Origin: a virus
DNA length: 41,699 nt
Virus record (IMG/VR): IMGVR_UViG_3300033150_002278
Location: 1 to 41,699 of that record
Reading direction: 5' to 3' (one strand)
Made by a program: the position numbers and the translations under genes. The notes under the pieces were generated by a model. It was not told where the DNA came from and did not search any database. It saw only the letters and a list, made by a program, of their open reading frames with translations. Shown here piece by piece: positions 37,116 through 41,699 of this stretch (the stretch's first letter is position 1; each line of letters opens with the position of its first letter).

Positions 37116-37499
37116 ATGTCCGAAATTACCGAAACTACTGAAGTCACTGAGCTCGCCGTGGACGAGTACATGCGGCTGCTCAACCTGCAGTACCGGCTCA
37201 TCATACTTAAACTCCTCGCAATGAACCGGCTTCCACCACCGGAGCGTGAGGGCGTCCCAATCGACCCGTACCTATTCGTTGCCGGAACCACCGCACCGCC
37301 ACCTTTCAAGTGTGAGCGCACGCGTCCGCGGGACGACGTCCTCGAAATAACACACTTCAGCAACGTACCCTGTTTTGCACTTGAACCCGAAGACGAAGTA
37401 AACTGCTATGCTGTCGCTCTGAAGAGCGATGGAACCTTCGGGTTCTACCGGGCGCGCCACAAAGTCGGTGCGTGTCCCTGGAAACTACCACTCCCGTAA
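37116..37499 (+). CDS. Early protein with ARHKxGxCP motif (127 aa)
   Basis: The 127-residue protein starts MSEITETTEVTELAVDEYMR after AAAAGGAGG. A helical N-terminal half is followed by a strand-rich part and the C-terminal motif FYRARHKVGACPWKLP. The same motif (HKARHKKGECPFRRYP) ends the protein at 38649-39023, so the two share a domain. The two Cys in CERTRPRDDV and CPW are far apart. The role is unknown. Confidence 0.7.
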   Translation: MSEITETTEVTELAVDEYMRLLNLQYRLIILKLLAMNRLPPPEREGVPIDPYLFVAGTTAPPPFKCERTRPRDDVLEITHFSNVPCFALEPEDEVNCYAVALKSDGTFGFYRARHKVGACPWKLPLP

Positions 37500-37504
37500 T
37501 CTAT

Positions 37505-37555
37505 AGCCGTGCACCGCCGGCGCCTAACGCCAACGCCCGGCGCGAGTGCACGGCT
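37505..37555 (+). terminator. Probable terminator after early block 2
   Basis: AGCCGTGCAC (37505-37514) pairs with GTGCACGGCT (37546-37555), and inside it CGCCGG (37515-37520) with CCGGCG (37537-37542). CATTTTAT follows, a weak U-run. It lies 5 bases behind the 37116 gene stop. A terminator of the promoter 2 block is likely. Confidence 0.6.
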
Positions 37556-37625
37556 CATTTTATAGTTAACAAACCGTGCGGCCGCGCAGCGACACAAAAA
37601 GGCGGGATCCATGCCCAAACTTTTT

Positions 37626-37644
37626 ATAAATATTTGAAATTACT
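37626..37644 (+). repeat. 19-bp promoter box, distal copy of promoter 3
   Basis: ATAAATATTTGAAATTACT, 28 bases before the proximal copy. Confidence 0.75.
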
Positions 37645-37653
37645 TAATTTTTT

Positions 37654-37672
37654 ATAACTTATTGAAATTATT
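37654..37672 (+). repeat. 19-bp promoter box, proximal copy of promoter 3
   Basis: ATAACTTATTGAAATTATT, beginning exactly 33 bases before the -35 of promoter 3. Confidence 0.75.
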
Positions 37673-37686
37673 AAAAAATTTTTCAC

Positions 37687-37714
37687 TTGATTTTCAAATT
37701 TGTTGTGCTATAAT
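37687..37714 (+). promoter_or_regulatory. Rightward promoter 3 (TTGATT-16-TATAAT)
   Basis: TTGATT (37687-37692), 16 bases, TATAAT (37709-37714), almost identical to promoter 1. It drives the genes from 37743, probably through the HIT, ligase and replication genes. Confidence 0.85.
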
Positions 37715-37742
37715 AATGAAAATCTAAAAGGGAGCACCCAAG

Positions 37743-38147
37743 ATGACTATAACCGCAAGAGAGTGGCAAGTAATGGACGTGTTAGGGAAAATGTCCAGGG
37801 ACATTGAGTGGTTGGAACGGACATTCCAAGAGATGGGCCAACGGAAACTTGCGCGGCTAACCCGAGAGGCCAGATACCACATCTGGGGCCTTCGCGAGGA
37901 CACTGCCGAGGCCTTTGAAACCGATGACAATTCCATACATACGGCCGTAGGTAGGGAAGCGGCACAGAAAGTAATTATCGCTCCCGAGGGTGTGGAAATC
38001 CACCGGGAAAGCGGAGTGGAGATCCTCCACCCGTCGGAGGTCCGTTTAATCATGCCCGACGGAAAGTCCCTCGACATAAGGGAAGCCGTAGAAATGTTGA
38101 AGGAACACCTTGCCGGAGGCAGCCCACATGTGGCACGACATTTGTAG
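37743..38147 (+). CDS. Hypothetical early protein (134 aa)
   Basis: The 134-residue protein starts MTITAREWQVMDVLGKMSRD after AAAGGGAGC and is the first gene behind promoter 3. The first half is helical and basic (QKLARL-type), the second is strand-rich (GVEIHRESGVEILHPSEVRL, then IMPDGKSLDIREAVEMLKEH). No family is recognised. It may be an early host-modifying protein. Confidence 0.68.
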   Translation: MTITAREWQVMDVLGKMSRDIEWLERTFQEMGQRKLARLTREARYHIWGLREDTAEAFETDDNSIHTAVGREAAQKVIIAPEGVEIHRESGVEILHPSEVRLIMPDGKSLDIREAVEMLKEHLAGGSPHVARHL

Positions 38148-38233
38148 TTTCACCAAGAGTGGCTCGCGACTCCTCGCATGTTAGTTCCTGTTCTCGACAT
38201 AATGTTACCAACCTTCGAAAAGGACTCACTGCC

Positions 38234-38656
38234 ATGAAGTATAGCGACAAGCATCCCAACCCGAAACACCTCCGCGAAGTGGAGCCGGGCGTCATATACT
38301 GCGAAGGCGAACCAACTCCTTGCTGGAACTGCGGCAGTCCCACAAACTTCTGGGATTTGGACTTCCAGGCCCCGCTGTGCTCCGAGGAGTGTTTAAAGGT
38401 AAGGTACGAGGAATACCTCAAAGCCCTCGCTGCCGAAGGAGAAGAAGTCTGTAAATACTGCTCCTCCAGGATGGACACCCTCGCAGTGCAAGAGGCTGGA
38501 AACACGGTAGCCTGGTGCCCAGAGTGTGGCTCCGTCGTACTCATTTCCTACTCAGGTCCCAACCCTCCAGACTGGCGACAACCAAAGGCCTTGAGAGAGG
38601 TCTACAAGAGGAAGTGGCCTCCACTTACGACCCAGGAAGGAGGGGGAGATGACTAA
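38234..38656 (+). CDS. Two-zinc-ribbon protein (140 aa)
   Basis: The 140-residue protein starts MKYSDKHPNPKHLREVEPGV at ATG 38234; the in-frame extension to 38159 lacks a good ribosome site. It has CWNCGSPTNFWDLDFQAPLC followed by SEEC, and CKYCSSRMDTLAV with WCPECGSVV, giving two CxxC...CxxC zinc ribbons. AAGGA lies 9 bases before the start. A nucleic-acid or protein binding role is likely, partner unknown. The gene overlaps the next by 8 bases. Confidence 0.78.
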   Translation: MKYSDKHPNPKHLREVEPGVIYCEGEPTPCWNCGSPTNFWDLDFQAPLCSEECLKVRYEEYLKALAAEGEEVCKYCSSRMDTLAVQEAGNTVAWCPECGSVVLISYSGPNPPDWRQPKALREVYKRKWPPLTTQEGGGDD

Positions 38657-39023
38657 CACGGAGAAAGCCTGGAAATGGGCCCGAAAGGCAGTTCGACCTT
38701 TCGGGTCGACCACTGTCGGCAGCGGATTGAAAAAGCTAACAGATTTTGCTGAAAAGTACCTCTACGGCAAACAGGTCCCGACTTGGAAAGAAGTGGAAGA
38801 AGCTGCTGACCTCACCCTCACACCGTTCGTCCAGGTCACAACCTTTCGGGTGAAGGACGGATATAAGGAAGTAGCCCACTTCTCTTTCCAACGGTGCACT
38901 CTGCAAGGCAGAACAGTGTCCTTCGCTCTGACCAAAAGCGGAGAGGTACACAAAGCGAGGCATAAGAAGGGCGAATGCCCTTTCCGTCGTTATCCACAAA
39001 CGGAGGGTAACAATGCAGTGTGA
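38649..39023 (+). CDS. Early protein with ARHKxGxCP motif (124 aa), paralogue
   Basis: The 124-residue protein starts MTNTEKAWKWARKAVRPFGS after AAGGAGGGGG. Its end KSGEVHKARHKKGECPFRRY resembles KSDGTFGFYRARHKVGACPW in the gene at 37116-37499. The N-terminal half is helical and basic. It overlaps the HIT gene by 11 bases. Function unknown. Confidence 0.7.
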   Translation: MTNTEKAWKWARKAVRPFGSTTVGSGLKKLTDFAEKYLYGKQVPTWKEVEEAADLTLTPFVQVTTFRVKDGYKEVAHFSFQRCTLQGRTVSFALTKSGEVHKARHKKGECPFRRYPQTEGNNAV

Positions 39024-39654
39024 GTGGTGTAAGAACATTGCCAACCCGGTTGAGGAACACGACATCCCACTTGCCCAGTCAAAGTTCGGCAACTTCATCG
39101 CGTGGGTGTCAGTCGGGGCGCTGGTGCCCGGCTACATGCTGGTCCTGCCGCGCAGGTGCTACACCGCGATGGCAGCCGTTCCACGGTACCTGCGCCTCGA
39201 ACTGGCGCAGTTCACCTACGATGTAGCCTGGCAGGTAAAGCGACTCTGGGGACCGGACGTGGTCCTCTTCGAGCACGGCCCCATCTGTAAACGCGACGAT
39301 ACGGTGGACGGCGCATGCGTCGCATGTGTTGACCACGCACACATTCACATAGTTCCCATACCGCATACATTCAACGTCGCGATGAAGACTGCAGAGCAGC
39401 TCCGGAGCGTACCGTCACGCCGCGTAACGGTCACAACTTTGTCCACCCTCATGGGCTGGGACTACCTCTTCATCGAGCAACCCTCATTCGGCGTCGGTCT
39501 CGCGTTCCTTAAGACCGACGACGCCCAAGGGTTTCGCTCCCAGCTCATTCGCAACGTCATTGCGGATGAGTTCGGGCTGGGCGACTACAACTGGCGGACC
39601 GAACCGCGTTTCGAGAACGTAGCGAAAACAATTGAGAAATGGAGGCAGCGATGA
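39013..39654 (+). CDS. HIT-family (histidine triad) protein
   Basis: The 213-residue protein has an N-terminal CxxC (MQCEWCKNIA) and the histidine triad DHAHIHIVPIP (about residues 107-117), the mark of HIT nucleotide hydrolases/transferases. Before it lie PGYMLVLPRRCYTAM and CKRDDTVDGACVACVDHAH with more cysteines, possibly a zinc site. It probably removes a nucleoside-linked group (as in Fhit/GalT relatives) and could act in nucleotide or RNA metabolism. GGAGG lies upstream. The ligase follows two genes later. Confidence 0.85.
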   Translation: MQCEWCKNIANPVEEHDIPLAQSKFGNFIAWVSVGALVPGYMLVLPRRCYTAMAAVPRYLRLELAQFTYDVAWQVKRLWGPDVVLFEHGPICKRDDTVDGACVACVDHAHIHIVPIPHTFNVAMKTAEQLRSVPSRRVTVTTLSTLMGWDYLFIEQPSFGVGLAFLKTDDAQGFRSQLIRNVIADEFGLGDYNWRTEPRFENVAKTIEKWRQR

Positions 39655-40094
39655 GCCCGCGGTCGAAACTAAATTTAAAGGACAACACGATTGAGGTGGC
39701 CAGGCGCGCAGCGTCGGCCATAAAACGGATTAGTGCTGGCGAAAGCGTGGACGTTACGGAGTTGGACGTTCCGGCCGAAGTAGCAAACGCCATTCGGCTC
39801 TATGCTACAATAGATTCGCACACGGATGACGAACTCCAATTCGCACTGGCCGCAGCCGTTACGCAGAACATACTGCGGGCAATGCCCATTATCATGGGCC
39901 TCACGACACTGCTGAAGCCGTGGACAAGGCACGCTGAGTACGTAGCGAGAACGGCACTCATCTTCCAACTGCTCACACCACCCGACGTCGAACTCCCCTT
40001 CGGCAAGGGTTTCGAGGGGCGGCTGATAAAAGAGTTGGTCCACGAAGCGGTGAGGCGTACTGAGGAGGCACTGGCATGCGGCAAAGGAACGTAA
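39651..40094 (+). CDS. Hypothetical protein between HIT and ligase genes (147 aa)
   Basis: The 147-residue protein starts MSPRSKLNLKDNTIEVARRA at ATG 39651, which overlaps the HIT stop as ATGA, with GGAGG 5 bases upstream. Largely helical (AAAVTQNILRAMPIIMGLTT), with a hydrophobic middle that is too short for a clear membrane helix. It overlaps the ligase start by 19 bases. No family is recognised. Confidence 0.68.
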   Translation: MSPRSKLNLKDNTIEVARRAASAIKRISAGESVDVTELDVPAEVANAIRLYATIDSHTDDELQFALAAAVTQNILRAMPIIMGLTTLLKPWTRHAEYVARTALIFQLLTPPDVELPFGKGFEGRLIKELVHEAVRRTEEALACGKGT

Positions 40095-40903
40095 TGTTAG
40101 CGAACGTGCTGACCGAATCACGGATTGCACGATGGGAGCCGCCCTACATTGTGCAACCGAAGTATGACGGTCATCGCGCGGTAGCGGTCGTTGGAAAGGA
40201 CGACGTAACCCTACTCAGCGCAACCGGACGGCAAATCACGTCGGTTCCGCATATTGCCGCGGCGTTACACAAACAGACGGGCGGCCGTGAGGTCATCCTG
40301 GACGGTGAGCTCTACTGTGGTTCCAAATTTGGGGCGCTCTCGTTTCAGCGAGTGGCCTCATTCGTTCTCTCGAAGTGGCCGGCCCCCGGCTATGAAGCGG
40401 TCCAGTACGCAGCATTCGACGTTATTAGTGAGGACATACAGACCGAACGGCTGACCGACCTCCTCGACGTACTCGGCGAGTGTAAGCCGCCCATTCACAT
40501 TGCGCCCACCCTGATGTGCTACTCGCTTGACGAGGCATTGAAGCTGCTGGGCGAATGGCAATGTGAGGGACTGATTCTTCGTAATAAGAACGGCCTGTAC
40601 GTCCCGCGCCGGTCGCTTGACATCCTTAAGGTGAAGCCGACCATGACTGACGTGTTTACGGTAGTCGGCTTCCAAGAGGAGATTGCGAAAGACGGTCGCG
40701 CAAAAGGGCGGTTGGGTGCTCTCATTGTTTCGGACGACGAGGGCCGAATCTTCTCAGTCGGCTCCGGACTCACAGATGCCGAGAAGGAAGGCTGTTGGGC
40801 TGAGCGCGACCGTCTTATTCACCGTAGGGTAACCGTGAGGTTCCAAGAATTGAGCACACACGGCATCCCGCGGTTTCCTGTTTTCGTAGGGTTCAAGGAG
40901 TGA
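40076..40903 (+). CDS. ATP-dependent DNA ligase
   Basis: The 275-residue protein shows ligase motifs in order: I (KYDGHRA, active Lys29 in QPKYDGHR), III-like (AFDVIS), IV (CEGLILRNKNGL, about 163) and V (DILKVKP, about 182). A short OB-like end follows (FTVVGFQEEI and RRVTVRFQEL). It is shorter than cellular ligases, as in many phages. It seals nicks after replication and repair. GAGGAGG lies 7 bases before ATG 40076. Confidence 0.92.
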   Translation: MRQRNVMLANVLTESRIARWEPPYIVQPKYDGHRAVAVVGKDDVTLLSATGRQITSVPHIAAALHKQTGGREVILDGELYCGSKFGALSFQRVASFVLSKWPAPGYEAVQYAAFDVISEDIQTERLTDLLDVLGECKPPIHIAPTLMCYSLDEALKLLGEWQCEGLILRNKNGLYVPRRSLDILKVKPTMTDVFTVVGFQEEIAKDGRAKGRLGALIVSDDEGRIFSVGSGLTDAEKEGCWAERDRLIHRRVTVRFQELSTHGIPRFPVFVGFKE

Positions 40904-40906
40904 GCC

Positions 40907-41239
40907 GTGTCCAGGCTGCGCAGAGAGTTCATTACATGGGTACGAGCCATGGGCTACACCGAGTTCCGTACGCGGGACGTCGTGTGGTGGTATCAGCAGA
41001 ACAAAAAGACGCCACAGACACCGGCGGACTACACGAATATGTACCGGCTCATTTTGCACCCGCTCGAAGCAAGCGGACACATTCGCCGCGTGACACACGG
41101 GATTTACAGATTGGTCGAGGGATTACCGGAGCCCGATGACCACACTCCCGCTGTTGCCGAAGAAGAGGATGAATTTCTCCGCTATGTAGCGGAGAAGACT
41201 AAACAAAAAAGGGAGGTTTCTCACAATGGCGAAGGTTGA
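40907..41239 (+). CDS. Winged-helix protein (110 aa)
   Basis: The 110-residue protein starts with GTG 40907 (MSRLRREFITWVRAMGYTEF) after AAGGAGTG. RDVVWWYQQNKKTPQTPADY with YRLILHPLEASGHIRRVTHG and IYRLV reads as a winged helix. The C-terminus is acidic (PAVAEEEDEFLRYVAEKTKQ). A DNA-binding regulator is possible. It overlaps the next gene by 14 bases. Confidence 0.7.
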   Translation: MSRLRREFITWVRAMGYTEFRTRDVVWWYQQNKKTPQTPADYTNMYRLILHPLEASGHIRRVTHGIYRLVEGLPEPDDHTPAVAEEEDEFLRYVAEKTKQKREVSHNGEG

Positions 41240-41525
41240 CGAACTGGTTAAGGGTTACAGCCCCGAAGAGGTGGCCGAAGGTCTCAAGCTTCTGAAAAAG
41301 AAGCGGGAGCGCCTGGAGAAGATTAAGCGCGGCGAGCTGAAGGGCTCTGTCCCGCTCAGTGTGCTCCGCGAGACCAACCCTGAGGCGTACCGCAAGCGCG
41401 TTGAGCAGAACCGGCGGAACGCCATCCGGAACCGGCTACTGATGAAGAAGGCCATCGAAGCCGGCATTACTGTAACGCCGGAAGAGGTTGAGGCCGCCAT
41501 GCGGGGCGCCGGCACCGGCAAGTAG
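41226..41525 (+). CDS. Small basic-helix protein (99 aa), paralogue
   Basis: The 99-residue protein starts MAKVDELVKGYSPEEVAEGL after AAAAAGGGAGG. A charged helix (KKKRERLEKIKRGELKGSVP) is followed by RRNAIRNRLLMKKAIEAGI, which matches the basic helix of the proteins at 34905-35066 and 36328-36564, and then TVTPEEVEAAMRGAG. Last gene before the junction terminator. Probably nucleic-acid binding; unproven. Confidence 0.75.
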   Translation: MAKVDELVKGYSPEEVAEGLKLLKKKRERLEKIKRGELKGSVPLSVLRETNPEAYRKRVEQNRRNAIRNRLLMKKAIEAGITVTPEEVEAAMRGAGTGK

Positions 41526-41539
41526 CGTGCACCTTTGAC

Positions 41540-41565
41540 GGACGGCCCACTCTACCGGGCCGTCC
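41540..41565 (+). terminator. Probable terminator before the circle junction
   Basis: GGACGGCCC (41540-41548) and GGGCCGTCC (41557-41565) form a perfect 9-bp stem with an 8-base loop, followed by AAAAAATTTTT. The T-run begins 6 bases after the stem, so it is a slightly unusual intrinsic terminator. It stands between the early and replication blocks of the rightward unit. Confidence 0.6.
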
Positions 41566-41573
41566 AAAAAATT

Positions 41574-41591
41574 TTTACCCTCGGGGGTAAA
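41574..41591 (+). promoter_or_regulatory. Small hairpin over the microprotein ribosome site
   Basis: TTTACCC (41574-41580) pairs with GGGTAAA (41585-41591) around TCGG. The right arm contains the G-run that is the only ribosome-site candidate of the membrane microprotein gene, so translation could be held down until the hairpin opens. Confidence 0.5.
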
Positions 41592-41699
41592 TTCATGATT
41601 GAAAAAATGATGTATGCAGCCATCGCGTTTGGATGGGCGGTCATCGTCTATTCCATCGTAGAAATCATTCGGGAGTGGACAGAGGATGAGTAAGTGGAT
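41586..41699. repeat. Terminal direct repeat, right copy
   Basis: Exact copy of bases 1-114. Confidence 0.95.
41595..41693 (+). CDS. Membrane microprotein, right-hand copy (same gene as 10-108)
   Basis: Identical to 10-108; in the circular genome this is one gene seen twice. Here its own upstream bases are present: a G-run 7 bases before the ATG and the preceding terminator. The first bases of the following gene (101-361) also reappear at 41686-41699. Confidence 0.65.
   Translation: MIEKMMYAAIAFGWAVIVYSIVEIIREWTEDE

Noticed and set aside
1-41699. tRNA genes, integrase or lysogeny repressor
   Set aside because: No cloverleaf-like segment or integrase/recombinase or CI-like protein was recognised; a tRNA scan would be decisive.

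Overview
The window reads as one complete genome of a short-tailed (T7/podovirus-like) tailed phage. The first 114 bases are repeated exactly at the end (41586-41699), so the contig is circular, circularly permuted or terminally redundant, with about 41,585 unique bases. No integrase, excisionase, lysogeny repressor, tRNA or phage RNA polymerase was recognised. This suggests a virulent phage that uses host RNA polymerase, which fits the three sigma70/sigmaA-type promoters found. Strong AAGGAGG-type ribosome binding sites are common and the coding GC content is moderately high. The host cannot be named. The family-4 (Fe-S) uracil-DNA glycosylase domain is compatible with a thermophile or a Gram-positive bacterium, but that is weak inference.

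Layout. Two long transcription units diverge from about 34.6-34.9 kb and converge, with overlap, at about 7.0 kb. The rightward unit runs 34.9 kb to the window end and, through the circle junction, on to 7.05 kb. Its first part (34.9-39.0 kb) holds small early-type genes of unknown function, many with zinc-binding cysteines. It is driven by three near-identical promoters, each with two upstream 19-bp boxes at fixed spacing. Then come a HIT-family protein, an ATP-dependent DNA ligase, a winged-helix protein and a membrane microprotein. Across the junction follow a stand-alone TSCPD protein, a Sak4-like recombinase ATPase, a RecB/Cas4-type nuclease, a DUF669-like putative ssDNA-binding protein, a DUF5664-like protein, a uracil-DNA glycosylase/family-A DNA polymerase fusion, a DUF3987-like ATPase and a double-HTH protein.

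The leftward unit (34.56 down to 6.94 kb) is the late, virion and lysis unit. In transcription order it holds small and large terminase, a PurD-like ATP-grasp protein, portal, small genes, scaffold, major capsid protein and a second head protein. Next come a GT-A glycosyltransferase and a radical SAM protein, then a lysis group (TM/coiled-coil protein, endolysin, 3-TM holin). The tail follows: tandem adaptor paralogues, a collar-type fibre, an appendage protein and a beta-propeller-like nozzle. Last are four or five internal-virion-type proteins, ending with a 1,462-residue protein that starts with a lysozyme domain. The order largely follows T7 genes 8 to 16.

The most unusual part is the 694-bp gene-free region 35370-36063. 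It combines a 37-bp pure pyrimidine-purine alternation, three clusters of an AGTACTTA repeat, a 19-bp palindrome, the 19-bp promoter box and four TTGCTSG heptamers at 14-15 bp spacing. It is the best candidate for a replication origin or master control region. Two short genes, a 55-residue zinc ribbon at 21124-21291 and a 42-residue ORF carrying HELGH at 19774-19902, are easy to miss.
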